In this document: in pieces, positions 1-6,935 of the stretch
Layout of the letters: the number at the start of each line of letters is the position of its first letter
Position numbering within the stretch: position 1 is the stretch's first letter
NCBI GenBank assembly: GCA_030597865.1
Contig: JAUVQZ010000053.1
Location: 1 to 13,552 of the forward strand
Reading direction: 5' to 3'
From: Pseudomonadota bacterium
GTDB taxonomy: Bacteria; Desulfobacterota; Desulfobulbia; Desulfobulbales; SURF-16
Length of the DNA stretch: 13,552 bases
The notes under the pieces: generated by a model
What the model was told of the DNA's origin: nothing
Databases searched by the model: none
Seen by the model: the letters and a program-made list of their open reading frames with translations, nothing else
Made by a program: the position numbers and the translations under genes

Positions 1-1
1 A

Positions 2-1741
2 CTAGTTAAGAATCACAGGCCGCAGGAGAATAACCATCTCCTTCTTCACCGACTGATTACCTGAGCGATTAAAGAGCTTTGAAATTCCGGGAATATCACC
101 GAGTCCAGAAACCTTGTGCTCAGCAAATTCATTACTCGAATCAATAAGACCACCGACCACGAGCATCTCGCCGCTTCTGACACGGACGGTGGTGGTCATC
201 TGACGAATGGCAACCTTAGGCAACCCCACCTTCCCGCCAATATTACCTATCTCCTCATACTGGATCTCCTCCAGTAACTCAGAGGTAACGGGGGTCAGGT
301 TGAGAATAACCTCATTATCATTCAGGACGGTGGCCACCACCGCCATACCTAGGCCGGAAACAACCGAACTGGTGGTGGCACTCAGGGTGATAACGCCATC
401 ATCCACCGAAGACTCAATGGATTCGATAAACCTTTCTTCCTCCCCCACACTGATCAGGGCTGGCTGACCATTCATCACGCTGATCCTGGGATTGGCCAAC
501 ACCTCAACATGGCCCTGGTCCTCCATGAGATCCAAAATCATGGCAAAACTCTTTGTGTTCAATGTGAAGGGATAGCTCTGCAAGGTATGATCTGAGGGAG
601 TCCTCCACTGGGGATCGGCAGTCGCTGTAAGGGGGTTAAAATACCACGGATTAAGCTGCTGAAAATCAACTGCAGCCGTGAGTGCCGCCTCAATGCTGCC
701 ACCCAGCAAGTTAGACCAATCAATACCTGTCCTGGTATCTCCAGTCAGGGTAACCTCAACGATCTTGGCCTCAATGGAAATCTGGCGATACAGGACCTTT
801 TGCAGGTTAGTAAAATAACTTTCAATGCGGCCCAGCAGCGATCGGGGAGCTGTAACCGTGATAAGGCCAACAGGCTTATCAACCATATAATAGCCAAGGG
901 CCCCCTGGTTCCTTGTCCTGGTCTTTTCCACGGTGGCAGAGGTTGTATCCCCCTCCAGATCGCCTTCGAGGGTGGTCTCGTTGGTTGCCGTGGTGTCGAC
1001 TGTATCCACGACCTCGGTCTCCGAATAAAGCTTTAAGATCTCATCCAGATTGGATTCAATATTGGCCCAGACATCAAAGCTGTTTTCCCCTGAGCCCTTA
1101 TTTTCCAGTTCAATACGGCCCTTCATCTTATGCTTTACAGCCTGAGCACCAAGGACATCTCCGCCCACCCCAATACTGAAGGTAGGGCTTAAAAACGGCA
1201 TGGCGATATGAAAGGTTTTACTGTCTCGATACTTGACGACGATGGAATTATCCTTAATTTCATAAAAATAATCGAGCTGGCGCAGGATATTATCAATGGC
1301 AACATAGAAATCATCCTCAGCGCGGATATCAACATCAACGAGAGCCAGCTGATCAACATCAGCTGCCCAGCTCACGTTCATTCTCTTCAGAACAGCAAGC
1401 CTTTTTAAAATATCACGCAGGGTAACGGGGCCACGATTTGAAGAAATATCTGCACCAACCGGCACAGAAAACTCCTCCTGCTCCGCAAAGCTGCCAGACT
1501 CAGACAACAGAAAGGTGGGTTTTTGAAACCTGGCAGGGAGTTCGGTTGCATCCTGGACAATCTCATCCATCAACTGAGACTCCGCAGACACAGCCCCGGC
1601 AGTGTGCTGATCAAGAAAGCCCTGGGCCTCCTTCCTTTGCTCATAGGAGGAAGAACAGGATGCCACCAACGTCATCACTAACAGTAAGGTACCTGCCTGC
1701 ACATAAAGTCTTTTCATGATATTTCTTGTCATAGCCTTCAC
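2..1741 (-). CDS. Type IV pilus lipoprotein secretin (MshL/PilQ-like)
   Basis: This is an outer-membrane secretin of 579 residues that should form the pore through which the pilus leaves the cell. The N terminus is a lipoprotein signal with lipobox V-A-S-C, Cys29 being the likely lipidated residue. A secretin/TonB short N-terminal-like region lies at about 104-170, a Thr/Asp/Glu-rich linker at about 245-275, and the secretin domain at about 315-579. That domain shows the VLANPRISVMNGQPA segment (414-428) and the family motif as GLGDIPGISKLF (546-557). It ends in TAG near the window edge. The start is uncertain: GTG at 1741 gives the longest form, while ATG codons at 1732 and 1717 would still leave a complete lipoprotein signal, and no site has an ideal ribosome binding site. 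It is the last visible gene of the pil operon, 30 bases after the AMIN-STN-TPR gene. The secretin assignment is firm; MshL versus PilQ naming is not. Confidence 0.93.
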   Translation of the reverse strand: MKAMTRNIMKRLYVQAGTLLLVMTLVASCSSSYEQRKEAQGFLDQHTAGAVSAESQLMDEIVQDATELPARFQKPTFLLSESGSFAEQEEFSVPVGADISSNRGPVTLRDILKRLAVLKRMNVSWAADVDQLALVDVDIRAEDDFYVAIDNILRQLDYFYEIKDNSIVVKYRDSKTFHIAMPFLSPTFSIGVGGDVLGAQAVKHKMKGRIELENKGSGENSFDVWANIESNLDEILKLYSETEVVDTVDTTATNETTLEGDLEGDTTSATVEKTRTRNQGALGYYMVDKPVGLITVTAPRSLLGRIESYFTNLQKVLYRQISIEAKIVEVTLTGDTRTGIDWSNLLGGSIEAALTAAVDFQQLNPWYFNPLTATADPQWRTPSDHTLQSYPFTLNTKSFAMILDLMEDQGHVEVLANPRISVMNGQPALISVGEEERFIESIESSVDDGVITLSATTSSVVSGLGMAVVATVLNDNEVILNLTPVTSELLEEIQYEEIGNIGGKVGLPKVAIRQMTTTVRVRSGEMLVVGGLIDSSNEFAEHKVSGLGDIPGISKLFNRSGNQSVKKEMVILLRPVILN

Positions 1742-1771
1742 TCGGTTTGAACTTGTCCTGCAAGGTTTTCG

Positions 1772-3337
1772 TTATTGAACCCGGTTGGTTATATACGATT
1801 TTAAATCTTCGGGAAGCGTAAAGCCGGAAAGTAAAATTGCCTGATACTCCTCATCGGCACGGAGGGCATCACCCATGGCATCAAATATACGGGCCCTACT
1901 CACCATGGTTTCCAGAGAGTTACCGTAAACAATGGCATATTGATCAAGCATGGCCAGGGCCGCATCATAACTGCCATTTTGCTCACTAAACGCTGCATAA
2001 CTTGCCAAAGCATGCTTGGATGGCTTATCACCACTCACAGCCAGATCAAAATATTCCTTGGCCTCCTGCACCTTTTCCATATTAGCAAGGCTCATCGCTG
2101 CGATCAGAGCGGCCCGATAGTCCTGTGGGTTTTTCTGGACTGCTATTTTACCATAATGGGCAGCCTTGGCATTCTGGCCAAGCTTTGCCATGGCAATGAC
2201 AGATATGCGCTTGGCCAGATCACCATTTTCAGGCCAGAGCTGGTATGCCTCCTCATAAAGCGCTAATGCCGCAACATCCTTACCCTTGGACTCTTCGGCA
2301 CTCGCCTCATGGATCAGCTTCTTGGCATCCACCTTTTCCTTAGAGGCCTGCAAGCGCTTGGTGACGGTAATAGGTTCAACAGTAATCTCGAGCTCTGTTA
2401 CCGCTGATTCCGGCCAGGAAAACCCTTCACTCTTAGGTGAAATAACAATGGTGTTAAAGCGTTCCTCTTGGGCCAAATCCTTTAAGTTGAGAACCACGTC
2501 CAGGAGAAAATCCCAGGGAACATCCTTCATGGACAGGGTTAAAGAACCAGAAACCGCCTCATCAACAACGATATTTCTGTTACTAATTTCCCCGATAAGA
2601 CGAAAGACATTATGCAGATCGATTTTGTAGAAATCTACCGATATTTTTTGCTCGTCATATCCGCTGAAATTAATTTTAGAATTTATGTCACCGACGGTGC
2701 CATCAATGCCCGACCCCAGATACGCCATGTCGGCAAAATCATCCTGAACCTGTGCCAAAGCCATAAACGATGCATCAGCAGCAATACTGCCACTGCCCTC
2801 TGCACTGCCACCAGTCAGCAGAGCAACCATTTGGGCATCTTCATTACTACCGACATCTTGGGCAGTGATGGTGAGCTCCATATAGTTGCCATTCACCTGA
2901 ATGTCATAGGAGAATAATGTATCATCTGCCGAGTCGAGGATAATTTTCCCTCCCCGATTACCCTGGATAGCCTGAACAAGGGCAACAGGCGAGTCTAAGG
3001 CCACAGGAATGACGCGATCATCCATTTTCACATCAGGCAAATCAATGAGCAGCCTGGCAGAATGGGTTTCATCCTTACCCTCCTCTGCCGCCTCATATTT
3101 TCCAATGGGACCTGAGCTATAAATCAACACCGTCGCATTTTCTGGATTAACCGCGTCAACCTGGATGTCGGTTATGATTACCTGATTATCAGCCATATTG
3201 AGAGGAAGCTCTAAAACTTCCTCCCGTGCTAAAAACCGGACAACAATATCGGAGCCATCCTTCACAACCGAGTATGCAAACTCCTCATCAAGGCCAATCT
3301 CAATTCTTGCCACGGCAGGATTTTGTCCCTCAAGCAT
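1772..3337 (-). CDS. PilQ-like AMIN-STN protein with C-terminal TPR repeats, part downstream of the amber codon
   Basis: These 521 residues from the first ATG continue, in the same frame, the gene that begins at 3643. In order they contain the second half of a first AMIN domain (about 1-37), a second AMIN-like domain (about 54-160), a secretin/TonB short N-terminal domain (about 223-300, including ISVDFYKIDLHNVFRLIGEI) and about five TPR-like helical repeats (about 338-506). In an ordinary PilQ the channel would follow the STN domain; here it is absent and the next gene supplies a secretin. AMIN domains bind peptidoglycan, and TPR lipoproteins such as PilF or Tgl act as secretin pilotins, so I infer a periplasmic scaffold or assembly factor. 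Starting at 3337 would give no signal peptide, so this product alone should stay in the cytoplasm. An AGGA lies 11 bases before this ATG, so reinitiation is conceivable. The gene ends in TAA. Domain calls are by eye. Confidence 0.82.
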   Translation of the reverse strand: MLEGQNPAVARIEIGLDEEFAYSVVKDGSDIVVRFLAREEVLELPLNMADNQVIITDIQVDAVNPENATVLIYSSGPIGKYEAAEEGKDETHSARLLIDLPDVKMDDRVIPVALDSPVALVQAIQGNRGGKIILDSADDTLFSYDIQVNGNYMELTITAQDVGSNEDAQMVALLTGGSAEGSGSIAADASFMALAQVQDDFADMAYLGSGIDGTVGDINSKINFSGYDEQKISVDFYKIDLHNVFRLIGEISNRNIVVDEAVSGSLTLSMKDVPWDFLLDVVLNLKDLAQEERFNTIVISPKSEGFSWPESAVTELEITVEPITVTKRLQASKEKVDAKKLIHEASAEESKGKDVAALALYEEAYQLWPENGDLAKRISVIAMAKLGQNAKAAHYGKIAVQKNPQDYRAALIAAMSLANMEKVQEAKEYFDLAVSGDKPSKHALASYAAFSEQNGSYDAALAMLDQYAIVYGNSLETMVSRARIFDAMGDALRADEEYQAILLSGFTLPEDLKSYITNRVQ

Positions 3338-3373
3338 TCTGCCGGTAATCCTGCCGACCGGACCCTGGGAAAC

Positions 3374-3376
3374 CTA
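3374..3376 (-). other. In-frame TAG inside the PilQ-like AMIN gene
   Basis: The frame from the ATG at 3643 to the TAA at 1772 is a whole number of codons (624) and holds this single internal stop, at codon 90. The eleven codons after it, before the ATG at 3337, still read as AMIN-domain sequence and contain no usual start codon. CAG, AAG or GAG would each need one base change to give TAG. Confidence 0.9.
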
Positions 3377-3643
3377 AAGGGGTAAGGCCAGTGAGGGTGC
3401 AATAACTCCACCGGCAATATCAATAACAATACGCTGGGGAGCAAACAGCTCATACATTGTATAGGTCGGCCCGGATGTGCCTGAGATGCGCACAGAAAAA
3501 TGGCCGCCATCTTCCGCCCAGGAGATATCAGAAACACGATACTCCCCTATATTTGCTGATGGACTATGTACCGAAACAAAAAAGCTCACCAGAAGCGCAA
3601 TTGCTAGACAAAGACCTTTTTTAAACTGGATGTTAGGGGTCAT
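3374..3643 (-). CDS. N-terminal fragment of the PilQ-like AMIN protein, ending at an in-frame amber codon
   Basis: This is an 89-residue open frame. It has a signal peptide (Lys8-Lys9, hydrophobic core about 11-25, likely cleavage after SPSA at 30) and then the first half of an AMIN domain at 35-89, with recognisable features RVSDISW, FSVRISG, YELFAPQRIVIDIAG and LPL. It stops at TAG (3376-3374), exactly where an AMIN domain should go on with a segment like VSQGPVGRI. That segment is encoded right after the TAG in the same frame. Reading through the TAG would give one exported protein of 623 residues ending at 1772. The ATG lies five bases after the pilP stop, and GGGAG within the pilP end is nine bases upstream, so translation is probably coupled to pilP. 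As a stand-alone product half an AMIN domain is unlikely to fold. A recent nonsense mutation, a sequencing error and real readthrough are all possible. Confidence 0.75.
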   Translation of the reverse strand: MTPNIQFKKGLCLAIALLVSFFVSVHSPSANIGEYRVSDISWAEDGGHFSVRISGTSGPTYTMYELFAPQRIVIDIAGGVIAPSLALPL

Positions 3644-3647
3644 ACTC

Positions 3648-4214
3648 CTATTCTCCCTCGCGCTTCAAAAGCATTTTCACCACTCGATGGCGAACCGCTC
3701 CGGAAGACATTTTATACTGTTGTTTCACAAGAATCATATTGCCTGTAATTTCCTCAATAACCCCGTTTCTTCCCAATTTTTCACCAGGAGAAATAAGATA
3801 TCCTTTACCGGTTGAATCCTGAACCATGGCAATGGGGCCTTTTCGCTTTTGAACAATGGCCACCACCGTCAACTGCCCCGGCTCAAATCTCTGCATCCCT
3901 GTCAGGACGCCATACTCTTCGACCTCAACATCAACCTCTTGAACCACCTTATCCTTGATAAAGGGCATAAAAGGGTCAGGCCTCCCTTCTCTCTGATACA
4001 CAAAATCCCCTGCTCGTCCCTCAAGATAATGCATCAAATCCTTAACATTTTCAGAGTATGCTTCTTCTGTAATTACCGAATCTTTTTCAGATGCAACCTG
4101 TTCCGTTATTTCAGCAAAAACAGGCGCACATAAATACCCCACCAAGCCGAATAAAAGAAATCCAACCAAGCAAACCTGACGAGAACGCCTATTTTTTTTA
4201 ATTAAGATATTCAT
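3648..4214 (-). CDS. pilP: Type IV pilus assembly protein PilP
   Basis: PilP is the periplasmic linker between the inner-membrane PilN/PilO pair and the outer-membrane secretin. The 188 residues show a basic N terminus, a hydrophobic segment at about 14-31, a spacer, and the PilP domain with its typical run: GRPDPFMPF (about 77-85), LTGMQRFEPGQLTVVAIVQ (104-122), then MVQDSTGKGYLISPGEKLG and a C-terminal beta-strand region. Most PilP proteins are lipoproteins; here Cys15 and Cys29 are not in good lipobox contexts, and the signal looks more like one cleaved after PVFA (34), or an uncleaved anchor. The ATG at 4214 follows the pilO stop by 29 bases, with no strong ribosome binding site. The gene ends in TAG and is almost directly followed by the AMIN gene. 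Family assignment is confident from the central motif and from gene order. Confidence 0.93.
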   Translation of the reverse strand: MNILIKKNRRSRQVCLVGFLLFGLVGYLCAPVFAEITEQVASEKDSVITEEAYSENVKDLMHYLEGRAGDFVYQREGRPDPFMPFIKDKVVQEVDVEVEEYGVLTGMQRFEPGQLTVVAIVQKRKGPIAMVQDSTGKGYLISPGEKLGRNGVIEEITGNMILVKQQYKMSSGAVRHRVVKMLLKREGE

Positions 4215-4243
4215 AACTATTTTGTTCTCAGAAAAAACCCCTT

Positions 4244-4876
4244 CTACCTGGCCCGTAGTTTCTTTTCATCTGTGGGTTGGTTCTCAACAAATCTATATGT
4301 TTCAAGCTTAAGGCTCGTCTTCAAAATCATCTCACCTTCATCCTCCTTGGGACTGGAGATAGCCATTGAAGAAACAGAAACGATTCGTGACATTTTGCTC
4401 ACCCTATCAAGAAAAACACCAACATTATGATACGGTCCCTGTATACTTATGGCGATTGGTATCGCTGCATAGAACTCTTTGGGAGTCTCTACCCCAGGCT
4501 TAAATGACAAAATATCTAGACCAGAATTGCTTCCCAAGTCGGAGATATTGGCCAAAAGGGCCGGTATTTCCTGTTGCTGAGGGAGCAAATTCGAAGCCTT
4601 CTGAAACATGAGTTGCGCCTCAGCCATCTCTGCCCTGTGCTTACCAATATTTGCAGCAATAGCCTCCACCTTACGGATCGTTTGCAACAACCCCACCTTC
4701 TGCCTCTCCAGCTGCTTCATCTGGGCATTTTGAGGATTGTAAGACAGCAGATAAAAGGCCACGAGAGGGACTATGACAACAGCTGCCATAATGGCTATTT
4801 TTATGTTCTGATCAAGCCCCGACACCTTTTCGTCAAGAAAGGCGTCTAATTTCACCTGGACATCTTTACTGTTCAT
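4244..4876 (-). CDS. pilO: Type IV pilus inner-membrane protein PilO
   Basis: PilO forms heterodimers with PilN in the inner membrane and periplasm and aligns the pilus machine with the secretin. The 210 residues contain a short cytoplasmic N terminus, one transmembrane helix (about 25-45), a coiled-coil stretch (about 50-95), and a C-terminal ferredoxin-like domain with the conserved run LLPQQQEIPALLANIS (97-112), then SGLDILSFKPG and the IPIAISIQGPYHNVGVFLDRVS segment (139-160). The ATG at 4876 overlaps the pilN stop as ATGA, and GGAGG sits three bases upstream inside the pilN end, so translation is tightly coupled to pilN. It ends in TAG. Confidence 0.95.
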   Translation of the reverse strand: MNSKDVQVKLDAFLDEKVSGLDQNIKIAIMAAVVIVPLVAFYLLSYNPQNAQMKQLERQKVGLLQTIRKVEAIAANIGKHRAEMAEAQLMFQKASNLLPQQQEIPALLANISDLGSNSGLDILSFKPGVETPKEFYAAIPIAISIQGPYHNVGVFLDRVSKMSRIVSVSSMAISSPKEDEGEMILKTSLKLETYRFVENQPTDEKKLRAR

Positions 4877-5460
4877 TTACCTCCCCCCCCTTGAGCATTT
4901 ATTTGCTCATCTTTTACTGGAGGCGTTACCACCATCGTCAGGGTAAATGTTTGCAAGTTTCTATTGGCCACCACCTTTTGAGTTGATGTACCGAGGGTGG
5001 TGCTCTGAATATAGTTTGATTCAGTGAGCTTGTTCATGTAATTGGCAATTGTTGTATTATCCAAGGCTGTCCCTGCAAGGGTCAAGCTAGGACCACTTTG
5101 CTTGAGACTCGTTAACCAAACACCGTTAGGAGGTGTCGCCCTGGCAATTTGATCAAGGACATGGACTGAAACCTGTGATTTAGCCTTTAGCTGTTTAATT
5201 GCCTCAATCTGTTCAAAAAGTTTTGCCTTCTGAGCCTCTATCTTTTTGATCTCATTTAAAGTTGCATCGTATGACGCCTTCTTTTTCTGGAGCTGGGCAA
5301 CCTCTGTCTGCATTTGCTTGACATCCATATTGAGCTTCAACACCCATCCACCAAGTATTGCACAGAGAAGGACAAACACCGAAACAAAGACTAATGCTTC
5401 GCTCCGAGCTCTTGCTCTCTTTTTAAGATGCCTTACCGGCAAAAGATTTATCAGAATCAT
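4873..5460 (-). CDS. pilN: Type IV pilus inner-membrane protein PilN
   Basis: PilN bridges the cytoplasmic PilM and the periplasmic PilO. The 195 residues begin with the conserved INLLP motif (4-8), the tail known in other species to lie in a groove on PilM. A basic patch (HLKKRARAR), one transmembrane helix (about 22-42), a long coiled coil (about 45-95) and a C-terminal alpha/beta domain with GVWLTSLKQSGPSLTLAGTA (118-137) follow. The ATG at 5460 lies 74 bases after the pilM stop and has no clear ribosome binding site, the weakest start in the operon. The C terminus is a short run of four glycines and a lysine encoded by an eight-base G tract directly before the pilO start. The stop is TGA, overlapping the pilO ATG. 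Confidence 0.95.
   Translation of the reverse strand: MILINLLPVRHLKKRARARSEALVFVSVFVLLCAILGGWVLKLNMDVKQMQTEVAQLQKKKASYDATLNEIKKIEAQKAKLFEQIEAIKQLKAKSQVSVHVLDQIARATPPNGVWLTSLKQSGPSLTLAGTALDNTTIANYMNKLTESNYIQSTTLGTSTQKVVANRNLQTFTLTMVVTPPVKDEQINAQGGGGK
4883..4890 (-). repeat. G8 homopolymer at the 3' end of pilN
   Basis: Eight C on the plus strand (G8 on the coding strand) encode the glycine tail of PilN, seven bases before the pilO ATG. One base gained would end pilN at the TAA immediately before that ATG. One base lost would end it at a TAA a few codons inside pilO. In both cases PilN changes only at its tail and termination stays near the pilO start. Confidence 0.9.
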
Positions 5461-5516
5461 AGGGCTTTTTTATCTGTAAAATTAATTCTGGGGGTGTGGA
5501 AGCTGCTTATCAACTC

Positions 5517-5536
5517 AAAAAAAGGAAGTCACTCCT
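5517..5536 (-). terminator. Weak hairpin plus T7 directly after pilM
   Basis: On the minus strand AGGAGTGACTTCCT can fold into a five-pair stem (one G-T pair) with a four-base loop, followed at once by seven T. The hairpin starts inside the pilM stop codon. It is too weak to be a convincing full terminator but could attenuate transcription between pilM and the rest of the operon. Confidence 0.3.
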
Positions 5537-6590
5537 AAAAAGGCACCTTTCTTGAGGCCAGACCTGAGGATATGGCCATTTCAGGCGCTATATGGGCCAT
5601 ATATTCCGGATCAATTTTTTTATCATCAACCACGATTGAAGCAAAAGGGTTGAAGAGTTCTATCTCCACCGCTGACTCATTGGCAAAATAATGTTCCAGA
5701 CCGCGAATATGGGCTCCGCCCCCACTTAAGACCATTTTATCAATGGGCTCTTCTGGATAGTTTGAGTTATAAAAATCAAGGGCTTTTTTAATCTCCAGAA
5801 TCCACTGGGTACACGCACTGGCAAAGGTCTCTTCAAGTTGCGGCAACTGCTCCCCCGGGTCTTGGGCACATATTTTCAGATCTTCGGCCTCTTCAAAGCT
5901 CACATCAAGCTTGGCCTGAATCTGCTCGGTGAGCTGCCGACTCCCAAGAAAAACATCCCGGGCAAAAACTGATGCCCCACCAGAGATAATATTAATGTTC
6001 ATTTTCGAAGAGCCGATATCGACCAGGATGACATTGCCATCCTGCCCCATACTCAGCTCATAAGAATTTTCCAGGGCAAAGGCATCAACATCCACAACAA
6101 CGACCTTGAGGCCGATGCTGTCAAGCATCTCCATATACTTATTGACCACCTCTTTTTTGGCCGCAACAAGCATAACGTCCGTACGCTCATCGCCTTCACT
6201 GTTGGTCTGAAGATCCTGAAAGTCGATATACACCTCGTCAATATCAAAGGGGATATACTGTTCTGCCTCTGCCTGGATGTGGTGCTGCAACTCCTCCTCG
6301 GTCATCACGGCAAGATTGATCTTTTTCATGATAACTGAGTAGCCTGATATAGAAATTGCTACTTTTTTACTTTTGATAGCAAGATTATCGATCAGGGTCT
6401 TTATGACTTCGCCCACAGCCTCTGGATCTCTAAGCTCGCCATCCTCTACAGCCCCAACAGGAAGCTGTGCCGTTCCCAGGGAAACCAGTTTCCGTTTCTT
6501 CCCGGCCTCGGCGAACTCACACACCTTTACGGAGTGGGAACCAATATCAAGGCCAACCGTTAATTTTTGCTTTGCTAAAAAAGGAAGCAT
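5535..6590 (-). CDS. pilM: Type IV pilus actin-like ATPase PilM
   Basis: PilM is the cytoplasmic actin/FtsA-fold member of the pilus alignment complex. It binds nucleotide and recruits PilN through its N-terminal tail. The 351 residues show the phosphate-1 motif VGLDIGSHSVKV (12-23), the PilM signature around QAEAEQYIPFDIDEVYIDFQ (106-125), phosphate-2 VDIGSSKMNI (190-199) and the adenosine motif LSGGGAHIRGL (288-298), all in the expected order. Length is usual for the family. The ATG at 6590 has AGGA eleven bases upstream. It is the first gene of the minus-strand operon, with a sigma-70-like promoter about 85 to 112 bases upstream of its start. It ends in TAG. Confidence 0.96.
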   Translation of the reverse strand: MLPFLAKQKLTVGLDIGSHSVKVCEFAEAGKKRKLVSLGTAQLPVGAVEDGELRDPEAVGEVIKTLIDNLAIKSKKVAISISGYSVIMKKINLAVMTEEELQHHIQAEAEQYIPFDIDEVYIDFQDLQTNSEGDERTDVMLVAAKKEVVNKYMEMLDSIGLKVVVVDVDAFALENSYELSMGQDGNVILVDIGSSKMNINIISGGASVFARDVFLGSRQLTEQIQAKLDVSFEEAEDLKICAQDPGEQLPQLEETFASACTQWILEIKKALDFYNSNYPEEPIDKMVLSGGGAHIRGLEHYFANESAVEIELFNPFASIVVDDKKIDPEYMAHIAPEMAISSGLASRKVPF

Positions 6591-6674
6591 TTGTAATCAG
6601 ATCCTGTAATTCGTAAAAGGCCGCCAACATCTATTAATGAAGAATGTACCCACAAAAACACTTACTAATCTTCA

Positions 6675-6702
6675 ATTACACATACTTCCTTTTTAATGTC
6701 AA
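6675..6702 (-). promoter_or_regulatory. Sigma-70-type promoter of the pil operon
   Basis: On the minus strand TTGACA (6702-6697) is separated by 16 bases from TGTAAT (6680-6675), a perfect -35 and a five-of-six -10 element. Transcription would start near 6668, giving a leader of roughly 78 bases before pilM. This is the best promoter match I noticed in the intergenic region and it points into the operon. Confidence 0.6.
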
Positions 6703-6817
6703 GAAGCCCAAGGGTGGTTCAACAGGTGAAATTCCTCGAAATAACGACATCTTCCACCATATACTTCACAAATAACGAAAGCTTGACGAACAATATTTAG
6801 TAGCACAGGCCCCTACG

Positions 6818-6852
6818 CAGCCCAACATGTTGTGGGTTCACCTGTTGGGCTG
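6818..6852. repeat. Inverted repeat, 10-base arms
   Basis: CAGCCCAACA (6818-6827) and TGTTGGGCTG (6843-6852) are perfect reverse complements around a 15-base loop. There is no T-run after either arm, so it is not a standard terminator. An 11-base part of the right arm and loop (TTCACCTGTTG, 6837-6847) recurs inverted at 6720-6730. Confidence 0.7.
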
Positions 6853-6888
6853 ACCAAATGTGCCGCAACTATTGAATAAGAATATTAT

Positions 6889-6923
6889 TTTTGCCATTTC
6901 TTGCCTTGGCAATAATGGCAAAA
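6889..6923. repeat. Nested dyad upstream of lepB
   Basis: TTTTGCCATT (6889-6898) and AATGGCAAAA (6914-6923) are perfect reverse complements. The 15 bases between them hold a further palindrome, TTGCCTTGGCAA (6901-6912), so the whole 35 bases can form one long hairpin or a paired operator. The T-run lies on the wrong side for a terminator on the plus strand. Confidence 0.7.
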
Positions 6924-6935
6924 TTTGCATATAGT
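6906..6935 (+). promoter_or_regulatory. Candidate promoter for lepB overlapping the dyad
   Basis: TTGGCA (6906-6911), 18 bases, then TATAGT (6930-6935): five of six matches in each box, with a slightly long spacer. It lies inside the nested dyad, which could therefore act as an operator. The leader to lepB would be about 220 bases, which is long, so this is tentative. Confidence 0.3.

Noticed and set aside
3374..3376. Selenocysteine or programmed frameshift as the explanation for the split AMIN gene
   Set aside because: The codon is TAG, not TGA, and both parts are in the same frame, so neither mechanism applies.
6820..6850. GCCCAAC and GTTGGGC resemble the outer boxes of an integron attC site
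   Set aside because: The span is only 31 bases, far below real attC sites, the inner boxes are missing, and no integrase or cassette genes are visible.
6889..6935. Sigma-54 promoter ahead of lepB or the pil operon
   Set aside because: TGGC and TTTGC are present but the GG to GC spacing is 8 instead of 10 bases on the plus strand, and the minus strand gives no match.
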